Source of the DNA: CAVSRC01 sp963781775
Lineage (GTDB): Bacteria; Pseudomonadota; Alphaproteobacteria; Rhizobiales; Kaistiaceae
Length of the DNA stretch: 64,000 nucleotides
Assembly (NCBI GenBank): GCA_963781775.1
Contig: CAWAHE010000024.1
Coordinates: forward strand, 124,001-188,000
Reading direction: 5' to 3'
The position numbers and the translations under genes are program-made. Each line of letters begins with the position of its first letter. Within the stretch, counting starts at the first letter, position 1. The notes below the pieces were generated by a model. It searched no databases, was not told the DNA's origin, and saw only the letters and a list, made by a program, of their open reading frames with translations. Below are positions 1-8,310 of the stretch, piece after piece.

Positions 1-93
1 GTTCTCGCGGTCGTCGTCGTCGGTGACCACCACGATCTCGCCGCGCTTGAAGGCGGCGATGGCCTCAGCCACCCGGTCCTGTTCGCTCGCCAT
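1..93 (-). CDS. ribB: 3,4-dihydroxy-2-butanone-4-phosphate synthase, N-terminal fragment
   Basis: This is a partial gene: only the first 31 codons lie in the window and the rest runs off the left edge. The visible residues end in VVVTDDDDREN, matching the acidic metal- and substrate-binding start of RibB, which converts ribulose 5-phosphate to the four-carbon precursor of riboflavin. The ATG at 93 is chosen because a GAGGC ribosome-binding site lies about 9 bases upstream; an in-frame ATG at 99 is too close to it. It follows aroC on the same strand after 26 bases. A bifunctional RibBA fusion cannot be excluded from this fragment. Confidence 0.8.
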   Translation of the reverse strand, partial: MASEQDRVAEAIAAFKRGEIVVVTDDDDREN

Positions 94-119
94 ATCCATT
101 TGCCTCGAGGCCTCGCCGG

Positions 120-1211
120 CTAACCGCCGACCTGTCCACGGTGCCGCAGATAGTGATCGGCGAGCACGATCGCCAGCATCGCCTCGCCGATCGGTACGGC
201 GCGGATGCCGACGCAGGGGTCGTGGCGGCCCTTGGTGGAGACATCGACCTCCTCGCCAGACCGGTTGACACTACGGCGCGGGTTGAGGATCGATGATGTC
301 GGCTTGACGGCGAAGCGCGCGACGACCGGCTGCCCGGTCGAGATGCCGCCGAGGATGCCGCCGGCATTGTTGGACAGAAATTGCGTGCGGCCGTCGTTGC
401 CGGCGCGCATCTCGTCGGCATTCTCCTCGCCGGTGAGCGACGCCGCACCGAAGCCCGCGCCGATCTCGACGCCCTTCACGGCGTTGATCGACATCATCGC
501 CGAGGCGATGTCCTGATCGAGCTTGCCGTAGATCGGCGCACCCAGACCCGCATCGACGCCTTCGGCGACCACCTCGATCACCGCGCCGATCGACGAACCG
601 CTCTTGCGAATGCCGTCAAGGTAGCCTTCCCACTGCTTCGCCATTTCGGCGTCGGGACAGAAGAACGGATTGCGGTCGACCTCCTCCCAGTCCCAGCGCG
701 AGCGGTCGATCTTGTGCGGCCCCATCTGCACGAGCGCGCCGCGCACGGTCATGCCGGGCACCACCTTGCGGGCGATGGCGCCGGCGGCAACGCGGTTGGC
801 CGTCTCACGCGCCGAGGCGCGGCCAGACCCGCGCCAGTCGCGGATGCCGTATTTTGCCTGATAGGTGAAATCGGCGTGGCCGGGACGATAGGTCTCCTTG
901 ATGTCGCCGTAGTCCTTGGAGCGCGCATCGACGTTCTCGATGAACAGCGAGATCGGCGTGCCGGTGGTCAGCAACTGGCCGCTCGCCTCGTCCTCGAAGA
1001 CGCCAGACAGGATCTTCACGGTGTCGGGCTCGCGCCGCTGGGTGGTGAAGCGCGACTGTCCCGGCCGGCGCTTGTCCATATAGTGCTGGATCTCCGCTTC
1101 CGAGATCGGGACTCGCGGCGGGCAACCGTCGACCACGCAGCCGATCGCCGGCCCGTGGCTCTCGCCCCAGGTGGTGACCCGGAATAGATGGCCGAACGTG
1201 TTGTAGGACAT
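120..1211 (-). CDS. aroC: Chorismate synthase
   Basis: AroC converts 5-enolpyruvylshikimate 3-phosphate to chorismate in the cytosol with reduced FMN, the last step of the shikimate pathway. The 363-residue product has the expected length. It opens with the family signature FGHLFRVTTWGESHGPAIG and carries the conserved Arg/Ala-rich signature RASARETANRVAAGAIARK near residues 131-150. The gene lies in a same-strand run fabI, phosphatase, aroC, ribB that is common in Hyphomicrobiales. The gap to the upstream phosphatase gene is 85 bases, so it may have its own promoter. Confidence 0.97.
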   Translation of the reverse strand: MSYNTFGHLFRVTTWGESHGPAIGCVVDGCPPRVPISEAEIQHYMDKRRPGQSRFTTQRREPDTVKILSGVFEDEASGQLLTTGTPISLFIENVDARSKDYGDIKETYRPGHADFTYQAKYGIRDWRGSGRASARETANRVAAGAIARKVVPGMTVRGALVQMGPHKIDRSRWDWEEVDRNPFFCPDAEMAKQWEGYLDGIRKSGSSIGAVIEVVAEGVDAGLGAPIYGKLDQDIASAMMSINAVKGVEIGAGFGAASLTGEENADEMRAGNDGRTQFLSNNAGGILGGISTGQPVVARFAVKPTSSILNPRRSVNRSGEEVDVSTKGRHDPCVGIRAVPIGEAMLAIVLADHYLRHRGQVGG

Positions 1212-1296
1212 GGGATTCCAGCAGATTCAGGCGTGAGCCGGCGCGCTTCTTCTAGGCGGGGCGGCGGGAGGCGTCAAAGCAAAACGCCGCCAAGGG

Positions 1297-1884
1297 TTAC
1301 AGCCAGCTTGCCTTGCCGTCCCGCCACAGGAAGACCTTGTCGTGGGGAAAGTCTTCCATCACCGTCTGCTCAGGGTCGAGATGCAGCAGGTGAGCGCGCA
1401 GCACGCGGCCGACGCCGCCGTGGGACACGACCGTCAGCGGATGGGTAACCGTCTCCAGCCAACCGATTATACGCTTGGAGAGCATGGCGTAGCTTTCGCC
1501 GCCGGGCGGCTGGAAATCCCACTTGTCTGCGTCGCGCTTGGCCAGCCACCCGGGATGCGCCTTCTCGACATCGCGATAGGTGAAGCCTTCCCAGTCGCCG
1601 AAGGTGAGTTCCATCAGGCGCGGGTCGGTCCGGTAGTCCATCGGGTCGAGGGCCATGGCGGCGCGGGCAATCTGCATGGTCTCGCGGGCCCGCCACAACG
1701 TGCTGGCGACGAAATCGTAGGTCAGCGCCTCGGGGAATTTCTCCGCGACGATCTCGCCGTTGCGCTTGGCCTGGCCGCGTCCCTTGGCGTTGATGGGTAC
1801 GTCCTGCTGGCCCTGAAGACGTCCCTCGACATTCCAGTCGGTCTCGCCGTGGCGCAGGAAAACCAGCGTGGGGACTTCGGGCAT
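1297..1884 (-). CDS. Histidine phosphatase family protein (phosphoglycerate mutase-like)
   Basis: The 195-residue protein has the histidine-phosphatase fold. The catalytic RHGETDWN motif lies at residues 11-18, an acid/base Glu region is near ELTFGDWEG, and the second catalytic His is in VVSHGGVGR. Members are cofactor-dependent phosphomutases or broad phosphatases. The short GpmB-like length argues for a phosphatase rather than glycolytic mutase, but the substrate cannot be told from sequence. It lies 33 bases downstream of fabI on the same strand and is probably co-transcribed with it, as in many rhizobial genomes. Confidence 0.88.
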   Translation of the reverse strand: MPEVPTLVFLRHGETDWNVEGRLQGQQDVPINAKGRGQAKRNGEIVAEKFPEALTYDFVASTLWRARETMQIARAAMALDPMDYRTDPRLMELTFGDWEGFTYRDVEKAHPGWLAKRDADKWDFQPPGGESYAMLSKRIIGWLETVTHPLTVVSHGGVGRVLRAHLLHLDPEQTVMEDFPHDKVFLWRDGKASWL

Positions 1885-1917
1885 TGGCGATGATCCACGC
1901 AGATCGGCGGGCGGTCG

Positions 1918-2736
1918 TCAGACCGAGGTGATATCGGGGGCGTCGACCGCCTTCATGCCGACGACGTGGTAGCCGGAATCGACGTGATGGACTTCGCCGG
2001 TGACGGCGCGCGACAGGTCGGAGAGAAAATAGAGCGCGGCATCGCCGACTTCCTCGGTGGTCACCGTCTTGCGCAGCGGCGCGTTGTATTCGTTCCACTT
2101 GAGGATATAGCGGAAGTCGCCGATGCCACCGGCCGCAGCGAGCGTCTTGATCGGGCCGGAGGAGATCGCGTTGACGCGGATCTTCTGTTTGCCGAGATCG
2201 ACCGCGAGGTAGCGCACGCTGGCCTCGAGTGCCGCCTTGGCGACGCCCATGACGTTATAGTGCGGCATCACCTTCTCGGCGCCGTAGTAGGTCAGCGTCA
2301 GGATCGACCCGCCATCGGACATCAGCTTTTGCGCGCGCTGGGCGACAGCGGTCAGCGAATAGCAGGAGATCAGGAGCGTGTTGGTGAAGTTGTCCGCCGT
2401 CGTGTCGATGTAGCGGCCGGTGAGCTGTTCGCGGTCCGAGAAGGCGACCGCGTGCACGACGAAGTCGAGCTTGCCGCCCCACAGGTCGCCGACTTTCTCG
2501 AAAACGGCGTCTACGGTAGCCATGTCGGTGACGTCGCAATGGCCGACGACCGCGGCATCGACGCTGGCCGCCAGCGGCTCGACCCGCTTCTTGAGCTGGT
2601 CGCCCTGGTATGTCAGGGCGAGCGAAGCGCCCGCTCCATGGCAGGCCCGGGCAATGCCCCAGGCGATCGAATGGCCGTTGGCGACGCCCAGAATCAGGCC
2701 GCGCTTCCCCGCCATCAGTCCTTCCGAACCCGCCAT
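1918..2736 (-). CDS. fabI: Enoyl-[acyl-carrier-protein] reductase (NADH)
   Basis: FabI reduces trans-2-enoyl-ACP in the last step of each fatty-acid elongation cycle. The protein is a divergent short-chain dehydrogenase with the FabI nucleotide-binding start GLILGVANGHSIAWG and the catalytic Tyr-x6-Lys in YNVMGVAK. From the ATG at 2736 it has 272 residues, and AGGA lies about 10 bases upstream. A second ATG at 2715 has GGAAGG only 4 bases before it and is the main alternative. A much longer upstream reading is possible but is non-homologous. It is the first gene of the fabI–phosphatase–aroC–ribB run. Confidence 0.95.
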   Translation of the reverse strand: MAGSEGLMAGKRGLILGVANGHSIAWGIARACHGAGASLALTYQGDQLKKRVEPLAASVDAAVVGHCDVTDMATVDAVFEKVGDLWGGKLDFVVHAVAFSDREQLTGRYIDTTADNFTNTLLISCYSLTAVAQRAQKLMSDGGSILTLTYYGAEKVMPHYNVMGVAKAALEASVRYLAVDLGKQKIRVNAISSGPIKTLAAAGGIGDFRYILKWNEYNAPLRKTVTTEEVGDAALYFLSDLSRAVTGEVHHVDSGYHVVGMKAVDAPDITSV

Positions 2737-2922
2737 TTCCGCTATTTCCTGCCCCGAGTTGTCGGCGGCGTTCCTATCGCACACGCCCCCGACCGCATCA
2801 AGCAAGCAGCCGCGGGGGTGGACGAAATGAAACCGGAGAATATTTCCCCTGATGCGGTGTTATCGGGTCCCGGGGGCACGCCAATCCGGCGGCACACCAA
2901 GAGCAACAGGGAGAATTCCTCA

Positions 2923-3315
2923 ATGAAACGTCTGATTTTCGCTTTCGTCGCGGCCGTCACGATGGCCGGAGCGGCCAACGCCATGGAACCCGCCATGTAC
3001 GCCGATAGCAGCATGGGCAAGATTCTCGTCGCTCCGAACGGAATGACCCTCTACACCTTCGACAAGGACACCAAGGGCGCCGCAACGTCGGCCTGCACCG
3101 GCAAGTGCATCGCCGCCTGGCCGCCGTTCGTGGCCGAGGCCGGCGCCATGGCCGAGGGCGACTGGACGATGGTCGATGTCGTCGACAAGGATGGCAAGGC
3201 CGAGAAGATGTGGGCCTACGATGGCATGCCGCTCTACTTCTGGGTGAAGGACGCAAAGGCCGGCGATACCACCGGCGATGGCGTTGGCGGCGTCTGGCAC
3301 GTCGTCAAGCAGTAA
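2923..3315 (+). CDS. Exported YxxxD-type repeat protein (COG4315-like)
   Basis: This 130-residue protein starts with a clear signal peptide (MKRLIFAFVAAVTMAGAANA). It contains two copies of the aromatic-x3-Asp motif typical of the COG4315 secreted repeat family: LYTFDKD and LYFWVKDAK, each preceded by a Met/Gly segment. CTGKC and AAWPPF match the family's conserved Cys pair and WPP motif. Its biochemical role is unknown; relatives are periplasmic or lipoproteins. This copy lacks an obvious lipobox Cys. ATG 2923 is chosen because CAGGGAGA lies just upstream and the signal peptide begins there. It is transcribed divergently from fabI. Confidence 0.85.
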   Translation: MKRLIFAFVAAVTMAGAANAMEPAMYADSSMGKILVAPNGMTLYTFDKDTKGAATSACTGKCIAAWPPFVAEAGAMAEGDWTMVDVVDKDGKAEKMWAYDGMPLYFWVKDAKAGDTTGDGVGGVWHVVKQ

Positions 3316-3395
3316 TCCACTCCCTTTGGCTGGCGGCGCGCTGCCACGCGCCGTCAGCTTTCCGCCGCGCCCGCACATGCACTAGAGTGGCGGCG

Positions 3396-4814
3396 ATGAA
3401 CGCACCAACCCAGCCCCTCCTCGACCGGTTCGCCCAAATCGTCGGCCCCGCCTATGCCGTACGCGACCCGCAATCGATCCAGCCCTATCTGATCGAGCCG
3501 CGCGAAAAGTTCCATGGGCGCACGCCTCTGGTGCTCCGGCCCGGCAGCGTCGCCGAAGTCGCCGCGATCCTGAAACTCGCCAACGAGACCCGCACTCCGG
3601 TCGTGCCGCAGGGCGGCAATACCGGTCTGGTCGGCGGTCAGATCGCCTCGGAGAAGGGTGACGAGATCGTCGTCTCGCTGTCGCGGCTGAACCGGCTGCG
3701 GTCGGTCGACCCGGACAACAACACCATCACTGCCGAGGCCGGCGCCATCCTCGCCGACGTCCACAAGGGGGCCGATGCCGTCGACCGGCTGTTCCCGCTG
3801 TCGCTGGCGTCCGAGGGCTCATGCGAAATCGGGGGCAACCTGTCCACCAATGCCGGCGGCACCGGCGTGCTCGCCTACGGCAACACCCGCGACCTGGTGC
3901 TCGGCGTCGAGGTGGTGCTCCCCTCCGGGGATATCTGGAACGGCCTCAAGATCCTGCGCAAGGACAACACGGGCTACGATCTCAAGGATCTGTTCGTCGG
4001 CGCGGAGGGAACGCTCGGGATCATCACGGCCGCGGTGCTGCAACTCGTGCCGAAGCCACGCGGCATCAGTGTGGCGATCCTGGCGGTCAAGAACCCGACG
4101 GCGGCCCTGCAACTGCTGCACCTCGCGCGCGGGCATGCCGGCCGCAGCCTGACGGCGTTCGAACTCATCCCGCGCATCGGTTTCGAATTCGTGCTTCGCC
4201 ATGCGCCGGGCACCCGCGATCCCCTCGCTGAGACCTATCCCTGGTACGTGCTGATGGAATACTCCTCCGGCCGCTCGCAGGAGGACGCCGACGAGGCGGT
4301 CGATGCAATCTTCGCGGCCGGTTTCGAGGCGGGACTGATCGACGACGGCACGCGCTCCCAGTCGGCGCAACAGGCCGCCGCCTTCTGGCACCTGCGCCAC
4401 ATGATGTCGGAGGTGCAGAAATTCGAGGGCGGCTCGATCAAGCATGATGTTGCCGTGCCGCTGGCGGCCGTGCCGGAACTCCTCGAGCGGGCCGCGGCGG
4501 ACGTGACCGCGCTGATACCCGGAGCGCGGCCGTTCCCGTTCGGCCACATGGGCGATGGCAACATCCACCTCAACATCAGCCAGCCGGTCGGCGCTGACAA
4601 GGATGCCTTCCTCGCCCGCTGGGAGGAGGTAAACGAATTGGTTCACGGCATCGTCGGCGAGCTCGGCGGCACGATTTCGGCCGAACACGGCATCGGGCGG
4701 CTGAAGCGCGATCTCCTGAAAAAGGTCAAGAGTCCGCTGGAAATTGACATGATGCGGCGCCTTAAGGCGGCCTTTGATCCCAACGGCATCATGAACCCCG
4801 GCAAGGTTCTGTGA
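3396..4814 (+). CDS. FAD-binding oxidoreductase, D-2-hydroxyglutarate/D-lactate dehydrogenase-like
   Basis: The 472-residue flavoenzyme belongs to the vanillyl-alcohol-oxidase/GlcD superfamily. The N-terminal FAD domain has VVPQGGNTGLVGGQ (about residues 67-80) and GGNLSTNAGGTG. The C-terminal substrate domain has the metal-site motif FGHMGDGNIHLN and EHGIGRLKRDLL. These details fit D-2-hydroxyglutarate dehydrogenase better than glycolate oxidase GlcD, a copy of which is present at 54-56 kb. It would oxidise a D-2-hydroxyacid to the 2-oxoacid and pass electrons to an electron-transfer flavoprotein or quinone. The ATG at 3396 follows GAGTGGCGGCG; a longer upstream reading is non-homologous. 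Confidence 0.9.
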   Translation: MNAPTQPLLDRFAQIVGPAYAVRDPQSIQPYLIEPREKFHGRTPLVLRPGSVAEVAAILKLANETRTPVVPQGGNTGLVGGQIASEKGDEIVVSLSRLNRLRSVDPDNNTITAEAGAILADVHKGADAVDRLFPLSLASEGSCEIGGNLSTNAGGTGVLAYGNTRDLVLGVEVVLPSGDIWNGLKILRKDNTGYDLKDLFVGAEGTLGIITAAVLQLVPKPRGISVAILAVKNPTAALQLLHLARGHAGRSLTAFELIPRIGFEFVLRHAPGTRDPLAETYPWYVLMEYSSGRSQEDADEAVDAIFAAGFEAGLIDDGTRSQSAQQAAAFWHLRHMMSEVQKFEGGSIKHDVAVPLAAVPELLERAAADVTALIPGARPFPFGHMGDGNIHLNISQPVGADKDAFLARWEEVNELVHGIVGELGGTISAEHGIGRLKRDLLKKVKSPLEIDMMRRLKAAFDPNGIMNPGKVL

Positions 4815-4969
4815 ACCGCGTTCGGTGAGCCCCCGCTAACCCTCTCTGAAATCACTCAAATTTAACTCAACCGGTTAAGCCGGCGCCAAGCCCGCTGTGG
4901 CATGGTGACCGTCGACAAGCGAGGTCCACAAAAAACCGGACTCGCTCGGGAGCGTTAAGAGGCGTCAAA

Positions 4970-5527
4970 GTGGCCGGCGGAGCAAACGCCGGGTCGAGCC
5001 GGGATTTCCGGCTCGACCCGTGCACCTTGCCCGTCCGCGGTATCGCCCGAAACGGCGGCACGGCGGATGCGGCGTTCATCCTCGATTGCAGGGAAGCGAT
5101 CCTGCATCGTCACGACAGCGCCGGGACACCGGTCACGCTGACGGTGCCGCTTGCCGGCTATTCCGGCGTCGCCGCGCGCATGGAGGCGGTCGGCGACGAC
5201 GGCCGCGTGCGCACCTTCGTCGAACTCCTTCACCGTGATCCGTTGCTGACCTTGCCGCTGGTCGCTGGCGACGAACCCGAAGATATCGCCGCCGACTGGC
5301 AGGCGTGGGGCCGCGCGCTCAACCTGCCGCTGCTGGTCATCGGCCAGGACGGTTCGGTCAGCGCAGCGCTCGACCGGATCGGCGCCGTCGTCGTCTCACG
5401 ACCCAAGCCGCGCCGCCGCCATTCCTTCTTTGCCGGCCGCCGTCCGCGCTTCCTGACGCGGCGCAAAACCGGTCATGGCCGCCCGACCGAGCGATTCGAA
5501 GGCCGCGAAATCATCGCGCGGAACTAG
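4970..5527 (+). CDS. DUF6101 family protein
   Basis: The 185-residue protein is of unknown function. The region around RDFRLDPCTLPVRG followed by an all-beta stretch resembles the DUF6101 proteins of Hyphomicrobiales. The C-terminal third is very basic (RPKPRRRHSFFAGRRP), suggesting nucleic-acid or membrane contact. There is no signal peptide or membrane segment. The start is GTG at 4970; no ATG is available near the N-terminus. It stands alone after a 155-base gap and converges with the DUF1801 gene, overlapping it by 4 bases. Confidence 0.72.
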   Translation: MAGGANAGSSRDFRLDPCTLPVRGIARNGGTADAAFILDCREAILHRHDSAGTPVTLTVPLAGYSGVAARMEAVGDDGRVRTFVELLHRDPLLTLPLVAGDEPEDIAADWQAWGRALNLPLLVIGQDGSVSAALDRIGAVVVSRPKPRRRHSFFAGRRPRFLTRRKTGHGRPTERFEGREIIARN

Positions 5528-5961
5528 GCGCGGATTACGCCTTTTTTCTTTTTGCCTGTGCTTGCCTTCGCCCGCGTTCCCGCGGGCGTTTTGGTCTTCA
5601 ATTTGGCCTGATTGAAATCAACGGCGGCACGGACGAGATTTTTCAACGCAGGTGCATTGACCTTGTCGCCCTCGAAGAGATCGATAGCTCGTCTGGTGTT
5701 GCCTGTGTCGTTCGCGTTGAAGAGCTTGTCGGGATCCGGGAGCCTCGCACCGTGGGCGAAGGTAAGCTTCACCTTCTCCTTGTGGGCGTTGCCTACCGCG
5801 ATTATTCCGTCGCGAGACCACACCGGACTTCCCATCCACTTCCATTCCTCGAATATCTCGCGGTCGGCCGCGAGGATGGTCTTGCGGACGCTGGCGAGCG
5901 TCTTGCCGCGCCAGTCCGTAAGTTCCGCGATCAGCCGGTCGATGCGTTCCGACGGATTCAT
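5524..5961 (-). CDS. DUF1801 domain-containing protein
   Basis: The 145-residue cytosolic protein has the DUF1801 (YdhG-like) fold. Recognisable pieces are IFEEWKWMGSPVWSRDGII and KVKLTFAHGARLPDPDKLF, followed by a block ending DLFEGDKVNAPALKNLV. The C-terminus is a lysine-rich tail (GTRAKASTGKKKKG) seen in many rhizobial members. The biochemical role is unknown. It ends inside the last codons of the convergent DUF6101 gene and lies 32 bases downstream of ubiA on the same strand, so it may be read from the ubiA promoter. Confidence 0.8.
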   Translation of the reverse strand: MNPSERIDRLIAELTDWRGKTLASVRKTILAADREIFEEWKWMGSPVWSRDGIIAVGNAHKEKVKLTFAHGARLPDPDKLFNANDTGNTRRAIDLFEGDKVNAPALKNLVRAAVDFNQAKLKTKTPAGTRAKASTGKKKKGVIRA

Positions 5962-5993
5962 TTGGCCTCCAAGCCTCGTAATATGATCCGGAC

Positions 5994-6935
5994 CTAGCCG
6001 GTTCCGCGCGCCAGCATGTCAGCCAGCAATCCGGCGAAGACAATCCAGCCGTAGTACCGGTTCGAGCGGAATATGATCGTGCAGTTGTCGGGATCGTCAA
6101 TATCGACGGTCTTTACCTGCCAGCCGAGTTGGACCGCGCCCAGCGCCAAACCCAGATACGCAAGTGGACCCACGCCGGCCGTCCACCATGCCGCGGCGAA
6201 GAGCAGCGTCGTCGCGCCGTAGAACAGGATGAGCATCTGGCGTGTGCGCGTGCCGAACAGGCGCGCCGTGGAGCGGACGCCGATGAGCGCATCGTCCTCC
6301 TTGTCCTGATGGGCGTAGATGGTGTCGTAGCCGATCGTCCAGGCGATGCTGCCTGCGTAGAGCAGCACCGGCGCCCAATCCAGCCGCCCGAAGATCGCCG
6401 CCCAGCCCATGAGCGCGCCCCAGGAAAACGAGATTCCCAGAGCGACTTGCGGCCAATACGTGATCCGCTTCATGAACGGATAAACGGCGACGGTCGCGAG
6501 CGACAGCAGCCCGAGTACGATCGTGAACCGGTTGAACTGGAGCAGCACGACAAGGCCAAGCAGCGCCTGCAGCACTAGGAAGGCTGCCGCCTGTTTCGCG
6601 GTCACCTGTCCGCTGGGGATCGGGCGTGAGCGCGTGCGCGCAACCTGGGCGTCGAGGTCCCGGTCGGCAATGTCGTTGTAGGTGCACCCTGCCCCGCGCA
6701 TGGCAATCGCGCCGATGAAGAAGAGAATCAAATGCCAGACGTTGGGAAAGCGCCAGCCAGCCGCGTCGGCGGCAAGCGCCGCGGACCACCAGCACGGCCA
6801 CAGCAGCAGCCACCAGCCGATGGGGCGTTCGAGGCGTGCCAGCCGCGCGTAGGGCCGCAGAAAAGCCGGCAGAACGCGGTCTGCCCAGTGGCCGCGCACT
6901 GCGTCGGCTACGGTCGTCTGGTTGCTGCCGGTCAT
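5994..6935 (-). CDS. ubiA: 4-hydroxybenzoate polyprenyltransferase
   Basis: UbiA attaches the polyprenyl tail to 4-hydroxybenzoate in ubiquinone synthesis at the inner membrane. The 313-residue protein has the two Asp-rich prenyl-diphosphate motifs, NDIADRDLD (about residues 87-95) and YAHQDKEDD (about 208-216), and eight or nine hydrophobic segments. The N-terminal RPIGWWLLLWPCWW helix is typical of the bacterial UbiA branch. It is transcribed divergently from purD, with about 106 bases between the two starts. Confidence 0.95.
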   Translation of the reverse strand: MTGSNQTTVADAVRGHWADRVLPAFLRPYARLARLERPIGWWLLLWPCWWSAALAADAAGWRFPNVWHLILFFIGAIAMRGAGCTYNDIADRDLDAQVARTRSRPIPSGQVTAKQAAAFLVLQALLGLVVLLQFNRFTIVLGLLSLATVAVYPFMKRITYWPQVALGISFSWGALMGWAAIFGRLDWAPVLLYAGSIAWTIGYDTIYAHQDKEDDALIGVRSTARLFGTRTRQMLILFYGATTLLFAAAWWTAGVGPLAYLGLALGAVQLGWQVKTVDIDDPDNCTIIFRSNRYYGWIVFAGLLADMLARGTG

Positions 6936-7041
6936 GGCCCACGGTCATAAGGCGTTCGGGCGATGGCGGGAAGCGCCCGGTGTTGGACTTTCGCCCCGCC
7001 GGTTGCTAATCGGCCGGCCAAACGGGGCGTGCGAATCCGGA

Positions 7042-8310
7042 ATGAATGTCCTTCTCATCGGCTCGGGCGGGCGCGAACACGCGCTGGCGTGGAAAATCGC
7101 CCAGTCGCCGCTTCTGACCCGGCTCGCCGCCGCCCCGGGCAATCCCGGCATCGCCGAATATTCCGAACTGGCGGCGATCGATCCGGCCGATCATTCGGCC
7201 GTGATCCGCTTCTGCCGGCAGGAGGCTATCGACCTCGTCGTGGTCGGGCCGGAGGCACCGCTGGTCGCCGGCATCGTCGACGATCTGGCGGCCGCCGGTA
7301 TCAAGGCGTTTGGCCCGAGCAAGGTGGCCGCGCAACTGGAAGGCTCGAAGAGCTTCACCAAGGCGCTCTGCGCCGAGGCCAAAGTCCCGACCGCCGCCTG
7401 GCGAAATTTCAGCGATGCCGCTGATGCCGCCGCCTATGTGCGCGAACGGGGTGCGCCGATCGTGGTCAAGGCCGACGGCCTTGCCGCCGGCAAGGGGGTG
7501 ACCGTGGCGGCGACGGTGGACGAGGCACTGGCGGCGATTGCTGCCTGCTTTGCCGAGCCGAATGCCGAAGTGGTGATCGAGGAATGCCTGACCGGCGAAG
7601 AGGCGAGTTTCTTCGTGCTCTGCGACGGCACCACCGCACTCCCCTTCGGCACCGCGCAGGACCACAAGCGCGTCGGTGACGGCGACATCGGGCCGAACAC
7701 CGGCGGCATGGGCGCCTACTCGCCGGCGCCGGCGATGACCGACGGTCTGGTCCAGCGCACCATGGACGAGATCGTCCGGCCAACACTTGCCTTGATGGCG
7801 AAACGCGGCACGCCGTTCCGGGGCGTGCTTTTCGTCGGGCTGATGCTGACGGCCCAGGGGCCGCAGCTCATCGAATACAACGTCCGTTTCGGCGATCCGG
7901 AATGCCAGGCGCTGATGATGCGGCTCGACAGCGATTTGTTAGCGCTGATGCTGGCGACGGTCGAGGGCCGGCTCGGCGACGCGCGCCCCATCTGGCGCGA
8001 CGAGGCGGCCCTGTGCGTCGTCATGGCGGCACGCGGCTACCCCGGCAGCTACGCTCGCGGCGAGGCGATCGGCGGCATCGCAGCGGCGGATGCGCTGGCG
8101 GGCGTCAAGGTCTTCCAGGCCGGCACGGCCACCAGCAACGGCCGCCTCGTCTCGGCGGGCGGCCGGGTTCTGGACGTCACGGCGCTCGGCGACACCATCG
8201 CCGCCGCTCAGAATCGCGCCTATAAAGCCGCCGCGGCCATCGACTGGCCGGGCGGATTCTTCCGTACGGACATCGGCGCAAGGGCCGTCAAGCCAACAGG
8301 ATCCCTATGA
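7042..8310 (+). CDS. purD: Phosphoribosylamine–glycine ligase
   Basis: PurD ligates glycine to phosphoribosylamine using ATP, the second step of purine synthesis. The 422-residue ATP-grasp enzyme begins with MNVLLIGSGGREHALAWK, has the central VVKADGLAAGKGV glycine-rich loop and GPNTGGMGAYSP, and ends with the PurD C-terminal domain. ATG 7042 is fixed by the conserved N-terminus; upstream in-frame sequence is unrelated. Its stop codon overlaps the start of the next gene, a glucan phosphorylase, as ATGA, implying translational coupling. This is an uncommon neighbour for purD. Confidence 0.96.
   Translation: MNVLLIGSGGREHALAWKIAQSPLLTRLAAAPGNPGIAEYSELAAIDPADHSAVIRFCRQEAIDLVVVGPEAPLVAGIVDDLAAAGIKAFGPSKVAAQLEGSKSFTKALCAEAKVPTAAWRNFSDAADAAAYVRERGAPIVVKADGLAAGKGVTVAATVDEALAAIAACFAEPNAEVVIEECLTGEEASFFVLCDGTTALPFGTAQDHKRVGDGDIGPNTGGMGAYSPAPAMTDGLVQRTMDEIVRPTLALMAKRGTPFRGVLFVGLMLTAQGPQLIEYNVRFGDPECQALMMRLDSDLLALMLATVEGRLGDARPIWRDEAALCVVMAARGYPGSYARGEAIGGIAAADALAGVKVFQAGTATSNGRLVSAGGRVLDVTALGDTIAAAQNRAYKAAAAIDWPGGFFRTDIGARAVKPTGSL

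Noticed and set aside
4862..4878. TTAA-N9-TTAA as a possible CtrA site
   Set aside because: The CtrA consensus needs 7 bases between the half-sites; here there are 9.
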